A DNA stretch of 45,615 bases from Planctomycetaceae bacterium (GTDB taxonomy: Bacteria; Planctomycetota; SZUA-567): NCBI GenBank assembly GCA_021205245.1, contig JAJPXZ010000065.1:1-45615 (forward strand). Direction: 5' to 3'. The position numbers were made by a program, and so were the translations under genes. The notes under the pieces are model-generated. The model was not told where the DNA came from. It made no database searches and saw nothing but the letters and a program-made list of their open reading frames with translations. Shown here piece after piece: positions 14,478-26,000 of the stretch. Positions within the stretch are counted from its first letter, which is position 1. Each line of letters starts with the position of its first letter.

Positions 14478-16606
14478 TGCAACCGCAGCTCGCCGCCCAG
14501 CACTCGTTCAATCGGGGCGAAATCTCCCCCGACCTCCACGGCCGCAAGGATTGGGCGCCAATCTATTCAGGCCTTGCCGTCGCGCTGAACGTCATCGCCC
14601 GCACCACCGGCGGCGTCGCCAAGGCTCCCGGCACCATCTTTATCGCCCCGGCGCTGGAACAGGACCGGCCGGTCCGGTTCATCCCCTTTGAGTTCGGGTC
14701 GGAACAGACCTATGTACTCGAATTCGGCGACAGGCGCTTCCGCATTCTCCACCGGGGCGGCCTGGTGAAATACCCGCAGGGACACGCGAAGGAGGGGGAG
14801 ATCGTCGTCCTCGACTCCCCCTTCACCATCGATCAGATGCAGTCAGACGATATTCGGGTCGAACGCGGCAAACGGAATGTCGATTACTGCCAGGACAACG
14901 ATACCCTGATCATTGTCCACGGTGAATCCAAGCCGAAGATCCTCACCCGATTCGACCACCACGACTGGCGCTGGACAGACTTCACGGCCGAGACCGGCCT
15001 GCCGTACCCCACCGGCCTCATCATCGAGCAGGACGGCGGCAAAGGGGCGAGCTATTGCGTCGCCACCCTCGGCACCAACAACGCCCAGTCCTCCGCCAGC
15101 AACACCGTCACCTGCGCGGACGACGGCGGCGACGGCATAACCGTCCTGTCATGGACTCCGGCGGAGGGCGCGACCGGCTACCGCGTGTATAAGCGCTTTC
15201 CCACCACCGGCGGTATGTCCTACCAGGCAATCGGCGACGTCAACGGCAACACCTTCATTGACAACAACACCGAGTCGGGCGACGAAAAACAGACGCCGGT
15301 GGAACCGACCAACCCCTTCGACGGACCGGGTAAATACCCCTCCGTCGCCATGTTCCACGGGAGCCGCCTCGTCATGGGCGGCCCGACCGAAAAGCCGAAC
15401 CGGATCAACGGGAGCAAATTGGGCGAATTTAAAAACTTCACCATGCCGAAGGCCACCGACACCTCGACGGACGAAGACGCGTTCGAGTGGTCGGTCACCG
15501 GCGGGAAGAGTTCGCCCATCCTCCTGTGGCTCGCGTCGATGGCGGATCTGGTCATGGGCGCGTCGGCCGGAGAGTACCGGATGAAGGGGTCGCGGCCCGC
15601 GTCCAACCCGGAGATATCCATCCAGTCGAACTACGGCAATTCGTCGGTCAAGCCGCTGTTGTTCCGGAAAGCCATCGTCTCCGTCGGCAACAACCGGGAA
15701 TCATTGAATGCTTTCGCCTTCGACTATCTGTCGAACGATTACGGCGGCAAGGAGCTGACCCACTATTCCCGCCACATCTTCGCCGGACAGCGCATTATGG
15801 CGACCGCCGCACAGCCAAACCCCTTCGCCACCATGTGGTGCGTTCTCTCCAACGGGATAGCGGCGGTCGTCACCTATATGGCGGAGGAGGAAGTCCTCGG
15901 CGTCACCCGCCGCGCCACCGACGGCCGGTTTGAGACCTGCGAGTCCATCGCCAACATTGACGGCCGGTCCGACATCTATTTCCAGACCGTGCGCGTGGTC
16001 AACGGGCAGGAACGGCGTTACCTTGAACTGATGGCGCCGCATCACTTCCCCGGCATGGCGCTGGACGACGCCTGGTATGTGGATTGCGGCCTCGAGTATC
16101 AGGGCGAGGCGAAGTCGACCTTTACCGGCATGGAACACCTTGAGGGCAGGGCGATAGCCGTCCTCGCCGACGGCGTGTCCTACGGCGTCGACGGGTCGAA
16201 CGACATCGTCGTTCGGAACGGTGCCTTTACCCTGCCGGTCGAAGCGTCGCACGTCATCGCCGGCCTGCCGTACACGGCTGAAATCACCACCATCGACATG
16301 GGGCCGCAGGGCTTCGAGCCGACATCCCGCAATCGCGCCCCCATTATCGCCACCGTCGGCTTTCACCATGCCCGCGATTGTCGCTACTCCTGCGAAGGGA
16401 GCGACGAGGGGCGGCTCGACTTCCACGACCCGGACGGCCAAACAACCAGTCTCAAAACATGCAGCAAGACCTTTACCGTTCCGGCGGACCCGGCAGGCAG
16501 TTTGTCGTCACGGTTAACGCTGCGGAGTTATTCTCCGGTTCCCTGGTGCGTGACCAGGGCGGACATGATCGTCAAGCTGGCCGATACACACAACCGCGCG
16601 CATTAG
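14477..16606 (+). CDS. Tail tubular protein B / nozzle (T7 gp12-like)
   Basis: 709 residues. ATG 14477 (TGATG overlap, GCGAGGA upstream) is the true start although the frame is open further left. N terminus HSFNRGEISPDLHGRKDW and NVIARTTGGVAKAPGTIFI is the signature of short-tail nozzle proteins. Beta-rich throughout, with an inserted fibronectin-like stretch ITVLSWTPAEGATGYRVYK near residues 223-240 and FEWSVTGGKSSPILLWLAS near 337. It forms the tail nozzle and binds the fibres. The last 40 residues are Arg/Ser-rich. Confidence 0.88.
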   Translation: MQPQLAAQHSFNRGEISPDLHGRKDWAPIYSGLAVALNVIARTTGGVAKAPGTIFIAPALEQDRPVRFIPFEFGSEQTYVLEFGDRRFRILHRGGLVKYPQGHAKEGEIVVLDSPFTIDQMQSDDIRVERGKRNVDYCQDNDTLIIVHGESKPKILTRFDHHDWRWTDFTAETGLPYPTGLIIEQDGGKGASYCVATLGTNNAQSSASNTVTCADDGGDGITVLSWTPAEGATGYRVYKRFPTTGGMSYQAIGDVNGNTFIDNNTESGDEKQTPVEPTNPFDGPGKYPSVAMFHGSRLVMGGPTEKPNRINGSKLGEFKNFTMPKATDTSTDEDAFEWSVTGGKSSPILLWLASMADLVMGASAGEYRMKGSRPASNPEISIQSNYGNSSVKPLLFRKAIVSVGNNRESLNAFAFDYLSNDYGGKELTHYSRHIFAGQRIMATAAQPNPFATMWCVLSNGIAAVVTYMAEEEVLGVTRRATDGRFETCESIANIDGRSDIYFQTVRVVNGQERRYLELMAPHHFPGMALDDAWYVDCGLEYQGEAKSTFTGMEHLEGRAIAVLADGVSYGVDGSNDIVVRNGAFTLPVEASHVIAGLPYTAEITTIDMGPQGFEPTSRNRAPIIATVGFHHARDCRYSCEGSDEGRLDFHDPDGQTTSLKTCSKTFTVPADPAGSLSSRLTLRSYSPVPWCVTRADMIVKLADTHNRAH

Positions 16607-16616
16607 GAAAAAGGAC

Positions 16617-16799
16617 ATGGAACAGTTCGGCAAATTCTGTCCGGCCTGCGGCCACAGGCATCGCCTATCCATGGACGATTGCCTGCACGACCGCACCATC
16701 CGGCGGTGTGCATCCTGCCGCGCGCTGTTTGTCGTGTTTGAAATCGCTGGACGCTACCGCCGATTCAGGCGCAGAAAAGGGACGCCATGCGCGAGTTGA
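16617..16799 (+). CDS. Small zinc-ribbon protein in the tail module
   Basis: 60 residues, ATG 16617 with AAAAAGGAC upstream. Two Cys pairs, FCPACGHRH (residues 7-15) and CASCRA (about 31-36), form a classical four-Cys zinc ribbon, followed by a strongly basic tail (YRRFRRRKG). Such ribbons usually bind nucleic acid or RNA polymerase. Its place between nozzle and internal-virion genes is unusual, and it overlaps the next gene by 13 bases. Function unknown. Confidence 0.6.
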   Translation: MEQFGKFCPACGHRHRLSMDDCLHDRTIRRCASCRALFVVFEIAGRYRRFRRRKGTPCAS

Positions 16800-17263
16800 T
16801 CCTGCCCGCCACCCCGGAGCACATCGACCGGCTTATCAGGCGGATGAAATCGGAAAACAAAAAGGAACTCGCCTGGTTCGGCGTCTCGCCGGCGGCGGGA
16901 GCGTGGAACTCCTTTCAAGGCTCGCGGGCGGCCTGGTCCTGTTTTATAGGTGAAGACCTTCTTTTCTGTCTTGGCATCGCCAAAACCGGCCGGGGCGCCG
17001 ACGCCGACCTTGGCTGGATGCTTATGACCGACGACTTCGATAAGCACGTCTACGCCGGTCTCCTACTGGTAAAACGGATTTTCGCCGTCGACGCATGGGA
17101 GCATATTCTGTCTGACCGGATAGAGCAATATGTCCCGCCCGGTTACGCTGCGGCTATCCGGTTTTGGGAATGGATCGGCTGGAAGAGGGGGAAGGTGGTC
17201 AGTATCGGTCCCCGTCAGGCCATCCACATGTACTGCGACCGGCCGGCGGGAGAGGAGCAATAA
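16787..17263 (+). CDS. Gp13-like internal virion protein (GNAT-like fold)
   Basis: 158 residues, ATG 16787. The N-terminal helix ATPEHIDRLIRRMKSENKKEL, the strand-rich middle WSCFIGEDLLFCLGIAKT and the end GYAAAIRFWEWIGWKRGKV match phage Gp13/DUF2833-type proteins, whose fold resembles GNAT acyltransferases. In T7 the equivalent is an internal virion protein needed for assembly of the ejection apparatus. Acyltransferase activity is not shown. Next gene begins immediately after its stop. Confidence 0.75.
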   Translation: MRELILPATPEHIDRLIRRMKSENKKELAWFGVSPAAGAWNSFQGSRAAWSCFIGEDLLFCLGIAKTGRGADADLGWMLMTDDFDKHVYAGLLLVKRIFAVDAWEHILSDRIEQYVPPGYAAAIRFWEWIGWKRGKVVSIGPRQAIHMYCDRPAGEEQ

Positions 17264-17806
17264 ATGGGCGCTATTGGCGGCATGGGGTTGTCTCTTATTT
17301 CCACCGGCATCGGCGCGTTCGGCGCATATCAGAATGCGGCCGCGTCCAACCGGGCAGCCAGCTACAACGCCAGCGTCAACGAACGTAACGCCCAGTACGC
17401 CGAGGCGCGGGCGGGGCAGGCGGCGACCCGGGGCGCGTTCGACCTGTCGCTCCTGCGGGTGGACAACAAGCGGGCGTTGTCGTCGCTGGCCCAGGGATTC
17501 GTCAATTCCGGCGTCGAGGCCTCGAGCGGCTCGGCCCTCAACTTGCTGGCGGAACAGCACGGCATGAACATCCGGGGCGAGCAGGTCCAGCAGTACAACA
17601 CCGACATGGAGGTCTACGGCCATCGAATGGAGGCGGAGAACTACCGTGCCGCCGCCGCCATGGCTCGGTCCTCCAGGACAAATCCGTGGCTGGCCGGCTT
17701 TACCTCGCTCCTCGGCGGTTTTTCTCAAACCTATAACCAGTACAGCCAGTACCGGATGCTCACCGGCGCGTCCTATTCCGGCTCCCGCAACAGTTGCTAC
17801 CTGTAA
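17264..17806 (+). CDS. Gp14-like internal virion protein
   Basis: 180 residues, ATG 17264 with GGAGAGGAG upstream. N-terminal hydrophobic Gly-rich segment GAIGGMGLSLISTGIGAFGAY, a long Ala/Asn/Arg helix with AASNRAASYNASVNERNAQY and AQGFVNSGVEASSGSALNLL, and a second hydrophobic stretch NPWLAGFTSLLGGF. Length, composition and position match T7 gp14-type proteins that are ejected and form a channel in the outer membrane. Function assigned by position and pattern. Confidence 0.75.
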   Translation: MGAIGGMGLSLISTGIGAFGAYQNAAASNRAASYNASVNERNAQYAEARAGQAATRGAFDLSLLRVDNKRALSSLAQGFVNSGVEASSGSALNLLAEQHGMNIRGEQVQQYNTDMEVYGHRMEAENYRAAAAMARSSRTNPWLAGFTSLLGGFSQTYNQYSQYRMLTGASYSGSRNSCYL

Positions 17807-17816
17807 AGGCTCACCC

Positions 17817-20096
17817 ATGGCAATGAACGCTCCCGGACTGCCGCAGTACCTGGGTCCCCGCATGAACGCGCTTCCCCGCGTCACCGCCGGCCCCCACGCC
17901 ACCGCAGAGGCCTTCGGCGCCGGGAACGCCCGCGAACTGATGCGCCTCGGCGCCGTCGGCCAGCGGACGGGCCTGTCCATGCTCGCCCGGGCGCAGGAGG
18001 AACAGAAGCGCATCGACCAGGCCTATGTTCGTGACGCCATGAACCAGGCTCGGACGGAGATGATGGAGGGCGCGCAATCCATCTATGCGAAAAACGGCAT
18101 CAACGCAGCCAACGCGCCGGAAGAAATGCAGGCCTTGTTGTCCAGCGTCAAGGCACGGTATGGCGCGAGCTGCGGGCCGAACTCGCGGTCGTGCTCCACC
18201 GGTGGCTTCGGTGGCGGAGGTAATATTGAACGCCAGCGGATGCTCGAAGATGCTTGGGGCTCCATGTCTGCTTCCTACTCGCAGGCGGCGGTGCGGCACA
18301 AGATCAAGCAAGAGCGGGTGTACGAAAAGCAAACCCTCGACATGCAGGATTTGGCTCTCCTCCAGGAAGTGGAAGCAATGGTGCTCGGCACCGACCCCAT
18401 AACCGGCTCGGCGCTCGATCCGGTTGCGGATGGCTATACGGTACCACGAAACGCCGAAGATTCCGCTTCCGGGAATGTTCCTTTACCTGCTTCGGTCTCG
18501 GTCGGGAATCACGATGACAGCGATACCGAACCGTCCTTGGAGGCGGTCCCGCCGGAAGTGGCAGAGCGGGTGGAAGCGGAGATAATGCCGCAGCCGCATC
18601 TGGGCGACGAAATCGCCAAGCGCATCCAGCTCCTTCGGCATAACGCGGCAATTCGGTATGCAGGCTCGCCGCCGGAATACATCCGGCAGAAGCAGAACGA
18701 AACGGAGAGTAAGGTTCATTCCTTCGTTGCCGATACCCTGGCGGAACAGGACCCCCAACAGGCGCTGGATTATCTGAACATGGACCGTGTCCGTGCCGTT
18801 ATGCCGCGAACCGAGTGGAAAAAACGGCGTGACGCTGCGGGCAAAGTCGCTGTCGCAGAGGCCAAGAAACGGTCGGAGAACGCCGCGCGGCATCTTGGCA
18901 TCGCCCTTGGCGACAAGTTCGATCACGAATACGAAATCATCACAGCTATTCGAGATGTCGAAGACAGAAGCATTGCCAAAATTATCCAGAGTGAGGCGGA
19001 AACGACCCGCAAGGCAAGACTCGCCATGGGGAATGCGGCACGGCAAACGCCGGAGGAAAAGGCCAAGGAGAATCGATTGGCGAGGGAACAGGCAAAAACC
19101 ATCCTTCTGGGCGAGGACCCCGACGACCCGTCCGACGACATCGAGGATGAAGACAGCCTCGATCTGGCGCTGGACGAACGGGGCGACCTGACCGAATACA
19201 TGCGCGAAAAGGTGCGGAAGTACGCGGTCGCCGAAATGAAAACGAAAAAGGCTCGCCTCGCGGCGGATCGGAAAAAACTGGACGAAAGCGCCCTCTCCGC
19301 CATGGCGGCGGCCGGCTGGGACGCGTCGGCTATTGATCCGAGCTGGCCTCTCGACCTCCAGGACAAAATGCTGGAACGGGCGTTGAAGCGTGAAGAGGCG
19401 GCGGAACGGCGCGAGTCCAGAGCGGAGAAAGCGACCCAAAAAGCGCGAGGGGTTGAATTATTGGAGATGCCCCTGGACCGACTCAATGAAAAGATCCTCG
19501 CCGGCGACTACCCGGACATGGTCGACGCGGTGGGAGCGGGAACGCCGGAGCATGAGAAGTTAAAACGACGCCTTGCCGGCGAGGACGCAGGCGGCCTGAC
19601 CATGCTTCAGTACGCGAAAAACGAATTCACCCGGCTTGTCGGCAAGCCGACGAAAAAAGCGACGGAATATGCGGAATTCCTCAACAAGGTGGCAGAGGCG
19701 CGGTCGGAGCGCGCTCGGGCGCTCCAGCTTGACAATGTGGACTTACTCCCACGCGATGACCAGAAGCGGATCGTCGGCGAATTGTTGACCGAGGGGGATT
19801 GGCGCTGGTTCTGGAACTGGGGGCCGCTCTCTCCCAACAAATTCCGCTTCCAGGTCGCGGACGAGGATCTGCCCGGCTGGAAGCCGTTCGACACCCCCGC
19901 CGCTGCCTCCACCACCTCCACCCTCGCTGGAGCCGACGACCTGCCCGATTCCGCCAGGCCCTATATCGGCCCGCGAGACCGGCGGCGACAGGTCCTAGCC
20001 GACGGGCGGGTTCTGATCGAGGCTGCCGGCGGCACCATATCCATTATCAACCAGGATGGCACCTTTACCACTAACCCACCCAGAGGAACCGCATGA
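17817..20096 (+). CDS. Gp15-like internal virion protein
   Basis: 759 residues from ATG 17817; the frame is open further left but the upstream part overlaps the Gp14-like gene in another frame and is not plausible. It is mostly helical and charged (repeated KKARLAADRKKLDES, AERRESRAEKATQKAR), which fits the periplasmic tunnel protein class ejected with the genome. Residues 117-136 carry an unusual Cys/Ser/Gly insert (SCGPNSRSCSTGGFGGGG). The C-terminal part is beta-rich with GDWRWFWNWGPLS near residue 660 and a terminal EAAGGTISIINQDGTF. Overlaps the next start by four bases. Confidence 0.72.
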   Translation: MAMNAPGLPQYLGPRMNALPRVTAGPHATAEAFGAGNARELMRLGAVGQRTGLSMLARAQEEQKRIDQAYVRDAMNQARTEMMEGAQSIYAKNGINAANAPEEMQALLSSVKARYGASCGPNSRSCSTGGFGGGGNIERQRMLEDAWGSMSASYSQAAVRHKIKQERVYEKQTLDMQDLALLQEVEAMVLGTDPITGSALDPVADGYTVPRNAEDSASGNVPLPASVSVGNHDDSDTEPSLEAVPPEVAERVEAEIMPQPHLGDEIAKRIQLLRHNAAIRYAGSPPEYIRQKQNETESKVHSFVADTLAEQDPQQALDYLNMDRVRAVMPRTEWKKRRDAAGKVAVAEAKKRSENAARHLGIALGDKFDHEYEIITAIRDVEDRSIAKIIQSEAETTRKARLAMGNAARQTPEEKAKENRLAREQAKTILLGEDPDDPSDDIEDEDSLDLALDERGDLTEYMREKVRKYAVAEMKTKKARLAADRKKLDESALSAMAAAGWDASAIDPSWPLDLQDKMLERALKREEAAERRESRAEKATQKARGVELLEMPLDRLNEKILAGDYPDMVDAVGAGTPEHEKLKRRLAGEDAGGLTMLQYAKNEFTRLVGKPTKKATEYAEFLNKVAEARSERARALQLDNVDLLPRDDQKRIVGELLTEGDWRWFWNWGPLSPNKFRFQVADEDLPGWKPFDTPAAASTTSTLAGADDLPDSARPYIGPRDRRRQVLADGRVLIEAAGGTISIINQDGTFTTNPPRGTA

Positions 20097-23000
20097 GCGC
20101 CCTTGACGAGGCCACCGCCGCCGCCAACCGGGAGGCGAGATATGATACCGAGAAATATACACTCGGCGACTCCGGCGTCGACGTCACACCACCGGCGGCG
20201 ACTCCTCTCTCATCACCGCACGACGACAATGCCTCTCCCTTCTTTTCGCGTACCGATGAATTGTGGGCGATGGGTCACGGCGTTGCACCGAAGAGAACGC
20301 GTGTCGAGGGTCCGGAAGAGGAAGGGCTCCCGGACGATATCCGCGACCTGGGGTATAGCCGGCGGCAATTGGACTACGCCATTCGCCAGGAACCCGATCC
20401 AGCCAAACAGATCGAAATGTACGCCGCTATGCACGATTTCCGTCGAATGGCGGAAGTGGCGTCTACCAGCACCGCCTTGTCGGAGGAGAAGATTGAGCAG
20501 CTTGCGGTCACGCTGAATATGCCGCCCGAGCTGGCCGAAATGATGGCGAAGGAATATCCGGACGAGCTGGAACGGCAAAAGTGGTTTGCGCAGGTCGTCT
20601 CCGTTGCGGGGACGGACAGTCCTTTTATCGCCCGCTACAAGGGTGACCCGAATTACGCCGCCCTTCGACGCGGCAAGGAAATGGTCGTTGCCGATATCCA
20701 GGCGGCCGTCACCAACGCCTATAGTTCGAAATGGGACATTATCCTCGGGTGGCTTGGCAATTCCACCCGGTCGGTCGCGACCAAGACCTTTGTCGGCATA
20801 CCCGCCGGCTTGTCGCAGGAGGCCAGAGACCTCCGCGAACGGCCATGGAAGCCGCAGGCGGAAATGGCTATTCCGGATGGCATGGAACAGAGCGATCCGG
20901 CGGGATACATCGCCGCACTAGGCCTTAACCAGCAGATCCGCGACAAGAACGCCATGATGGAGGAACTGCTGAACGACCCTGATACGCAATCACAGTCGGC
21001 AGCTATCAGCGGTTTTCTCGCCGACGTGGATAACTGGCTCCAGGAGAACTATAACGACGCAAGCGCGGCCAACTACTCGGGCGAACTCCGGACCGGGAGC
21101 TGGTGGATGGATAATCTGGTGCGCGTCCCTGTCGAAGGGCTTCCTTCCCTTGTCGCATCTGGGCTCGAGACGCTGGCGCTTGGGCCTGCCGCGCCGCTCG
21201 TCCATTTCGGCCTCCTCGCCAAGACGGACAGTTACCGAGAGATGCAGGAGGCGGGCGTCGACCCGGTCACCGCATCTTGGCTTTCCACCGCACGCGGGCT
21301 GTTTGAAGGCTATACCGAAAAACTGTCAATGGAGAACATGTTCAGCGGGCCGGGATTCCGCGACCTCTTCCGTTCCCTCACCGGTTCGTCTATCTCGCCG
21401 CGCGCCGTGGCGGCACGCATTCTCGGTCATGGGGTGAAGAGCGGGATCGGCGAAGCGGTAGAAGAAGGGCTTCAGGGCGTCGGTGAAGCAATCACCACCC
21501 CTCTCGGCCAAGCGATCAGCCTCGGCGACCCTTATGCCAACGTCTTTTCCGCCTTGCTTGATGCCAGGGAGGATATCGGCTGGAGCATGTACGGCGGCTT
21601 GACCCTGGGCTTTCTCGGCGGCGGATTCTTCGGTAACACCCGCCGCGAACTTGCCGACATGCGGGCGTACAATTCCTTCCAGAAAGCCCTGGGACCGCTC
21701 ACATCGGCAGGAGACGCCGCAGTCGCGAACGGACTCACCGTCACCGAGGCGCGGCATGATATACGCTATATGGCCCATGCCGAGGTTGCCAAGGGAAACG
21801 GTGGCATGGGGACGACCGTCTACGCTGACCCGGGAGACGTCGAAACATACTTGCAAGGCAAACCACGGGAAGAGGCGGAAAAGACGCTCGCCGCCATCGG
21901 CGTTACCCCAGAAGCGTTCCGGCAGGCAAAATCTGATCATACCGATATAGAAGTTCCGCTGGAAAACGTCGCCGTCCAGGAGGGCGGGGCAGACCCGCAC
22001 CTGACCAGGCTTTTCCGCCCCACCCCCAATATGGCGACGGCGGCCGCCATCGCGCAGAAGACGAAGGAAGCCGCGAGTGTCTTCGATTTGGCGCGGACAC
22101 TTCGGAAAACCATCGACGCCGACACAGACGGGAAAACCGTGCCTGCCGCCATTCAGACGATGCGGCAGGATCTCCGCACTAATCTCAATTACCGGGCGGA
22201 AGAGGCGGATTTCGCCGCTTCGCTGGCGTGGGCGTGGGGGAAGACCCAGGCGGACAAACGCGGCGTCGATGTGGAGGATTTTCTGGCCGGCATCAATATC
22301 CGCGCGGCCATGGATTCCTGGATCAAGCAGCATCCCGAATGGCTCGCCGGAGTGCGCGCGCGGACTGACGCGGACGCCGCAGAAACGGAGACATCGTATG
22401 ACCCAGAGCACGACGCACCCGCTGCCATCGACCCCGCCATGGGGGAACGGGAAATGGTCGTTCCGGAACAGCCCGGCGACGGGGGCGCAGGCATTTCCGG
22501 ACCAGAACCAGGACGGGCCGCCCCGGCTGTCGCTCCTGGAGGCGGTGAGGCTGGCGGACACGATGTCGGGACACCGTCCGCAGCCCCGCAGCCAGCCTTA
22601 TTCGCGCCCCCACCCAGACCGATCCGGCCGGGAGAATACGCCGACAAATTGACCGGGTTGCCGTTCACTATGGAGACGACCACCACGGCGGGCGTCAGGA
22701 CAGACCCGGGCGCGTTTCAGTTTAAACGGGAGGCAGACCCGGAGACCGGCGTCAAACGTGGCGAGGAGATACCCGGCGACGTCAATCCCGCCGCGCTCGG
22801 AACCATGGTCTTGTATGAGGATGTCGACGGCGACCGCTTTGTCGTGAGCGGCCACCACAGGCTTGACCTGCTGCGCCGTAAAGGCGAGGAAGCGGAGGTG
22901 CGGGCGGTCGTGTTGAAGGAAACGGACGGCTGGACCACATCCCAGGCCCGGGTCTACGGCGCGGCGTTGAATATTCAGGAGGGGGGCGGCGACGTCGACG

Positions 23001-26000
23001 ATTACGCCGCCTTTTTCCGCGAGGCGAAGATCGACAGGGACCAGGCGGAAAACGAGGGGTTGTTCCGCCGGGAAAACGCCCGCACCGGCTACGCCATCGG
23101 CGCGCTCGGGAGCGACAACGTCTTCTATGGCTTCCTGAACGAAGAGCTTTCGGCCAAACGCGCCGCCGCCATCGCCACCGCCGCCCCGGGCGATCATGCC
23201 GTTCAGGACATGATGATCGACCGGAACATTCCGACGGCGGAGCTGGAGACGTTTGCCGGGTATGTGCAGAAGATGCGGAATAGCGGCGCGCTGAATCTCG
23301 ACGGCGTGCAGTTGTCTCTGTTCTCCACCGCCGACGACTCCGCCATGCTGGCCGCGATGGAACGGGAATCAAAGGCGGCGGCAAAAGAGGCCGGCCTCCT
23401 CGACAAGAAGGCGTCAAGTCTGGAAAGCCTGCTCCGGGCGGAAAAGACCCTCACCGTCGAAGAACTCCGCAAGCACGGCGCTCGCGCCGGCGACCGCGAG
23501 GGGCTGCGGCAGGAAACGGTCGCCCTGCGAGCCGAGGCCGACCGCTGGCGGCATTTCTTCCACCATCCGGATATTCTCGCCCAGGTCCAGGAACGGGCCG
23601 GGACGGCGGTGGAGCCGGAGACGTTCGCGCAGACCACCCATAATGCCGATGAACAGGATACGTTCGCGGCGATTGATTCGTATGGTTCCTTTTTCGATGA
23701 AGCAATGCTGAATCGGAAAACAAATCAACCTTATCGCGATATGGTACGGATCAGCCAGCGTGCAGCCGCCATGATTCAGGAGCGTCTCGGGATTACCGTC
23801 TCTGGTAGCCATGGGGTAGAAGGATCGGCGCTGCGGCATGCGGATAACCATCATGGGGTAGGTAAAGAGAAGTGGAAGGGACAAGGAGAGATCGATAAGG
23901 AATCGTTCTCGTTGGTTCCGCTGGTCGTAAATGCCCCTGATAACGTATATGACGGCGGCATTGTCATTTACACGGAAGGAAATACCGGTATTGAAAAGAA
24001 GATGCAACGGATAATCTTCGAAAAAAAGATTGGCGATACGTTTTATGTCGTGGAGGAAGTGCGTAAAAAAGGAAAGCGGCTCGCATTTAAAAGCGCATGG
24101 AAAAAAATAGGTAAGGAATCAACCCCCTGGCCAACGTCCGCAACGCCCCTGACCATTAAGAGTCAGGTGCCAGATGCTTTTGATTCCCTACCACATAATT
24201 CCATATCACCAGCCATAAACGATCCCGCTGGTAAGTCGGTAAATGGGAATGATAAATTATCGTCACGTACCCAATCAGCGAGATCTATATATAGTATATC
24301 GCAACAATCGGCTGATGTCAAGAAAGCCGAATTGTATGGCCATACCGAAAAAGATGATCCGGTTTCTTCTGTACGGAAAACAAACCCGCCCCGGAAAGAA
24401 CCCGAATCATCTATAGAAGATACGGTACAGCGCAAGGATAATCCTGTCAATCCGGACGAATCCCACGGACAGGATTTTCTCGGTGAAAAACGCGGCGAAG
24501 TCCAGCTCTACCGCGCCGACGCCCAGCACCGCCAGGCGGCGGTTATCCGCGTCATGAAGGGCGGGGACATGTCCACCGTCCTTCATGAACTCGCCCACAT
24601 CTTCCTTGCCGACATGCGTGATTATGTCAATTCCGGCACCGCCGACATAGACACTGTCCGCGATTACGGTATTCTCCTCCGCGCCGCCGGGGACATGACC
24701 GTTACGGACAATGTCGAACAGGTAAGCCGCTGGTTCGAGGAATACCTCCGCGAAGGCCGCGCGCCGTCGGTGGAACTGGTCAAACCGTTCGGCCTGTTTT
24801 CCAAGTGGCTCAACCGCGTCTATCCGAATGTCCGCGACTATGTCGGTGCGGAAATGGACCCGGAGACGCGGGGCGTGTTCGACCGCTGGCTGGCGTCGGA
24901 ACGGGAGATCGCCGAGGCGGAACACTACTACGGCGGCCTCCGGTCCGCGTCGTTCCTGAACCTTATCGATGACGATGAAAAGCGCCGCGAGCTTGAAGAG
25001 CAGCTCGCCCGGAATCGCCAGCGCGTTCTCAACCGCCACGCCGGCGAAATGGCAAAGGCATGGACCAGCGCCAACGCCGACCGAGCCGCCCTCGCCGAAG
25101 AAGCGAAACGGGAGGTCGCCGCCGCGCCGGTCTACCGCGCCATCGCGGCCGCGAAGGCGGGCGGACTCGACCGCGCCGCCGCCGAGCGGGCAGTGGGCAG
25201 ACCGACCGTGCTGAAAATCCTCGATACCCACGGCGATATCTTCACCCGCCGGGGCGCTCCCATCGATCTAGAAAAAGAACTCCGGAAAGCCGGCTATAGC
25301 GAAGCCGATCCGGTCGGGCTATTCCTGACCGAACTGTCCGGGGCTGTTCCGGTCGAGGAAGCGGTCAGGAAAGAAGGCAGCCACGGGCGGCGGAAGCGTT
25401 ATTACATCGCCCTCGAGGCAATTGCCAAGGCGGGCGGCGTCGACATGGACAGCCTGCCCGCCATCGATTTCGACACCCTCGCCGGACTGGAGAAACACCC
25501 GCGCCTGTTTGGTCCCGACGCCCGGGACAACCTGGACCGCATCGCGGTTAACAGTGGCTTCGACACGCCGTCGGCAATGCTGGACGCCATGGCCAAGGCT
25601 CCCGCCGCCGAGGCGGCAACCATGCAACTGACCGAACGAAAGGTGCGGGCCAAGGCGAAGGAGGCCCGCGCCTGGGCCGAGGAAAGTCTGACCGAGGTAG
25701 TGGACCATACCCCGCCGGCCGTACAGTCTTCCCTACACAATCCGGACGAGGACGCACTGGCCGACTCCATCGAGCTGCAACGCCGGGCGTTGCAGCAGGC
25801 CTTGGACAGCCGCGAACGGCGCAGGGGCGCGTATGTGGAGCGCCGCACCATGGAGGACGGGGCAAAGCAGACCCTTTACTCCCTCCCGCTTCGCGAGGCC
25901 ATGGATTACAACAATCACGCCAAGGCGGAACGGTACTGGAGCGAGAAGGCGGCCGAGGCGATGGCCCATGGCGACAAGGCGGCGGCACTGGCCGCCCTTG

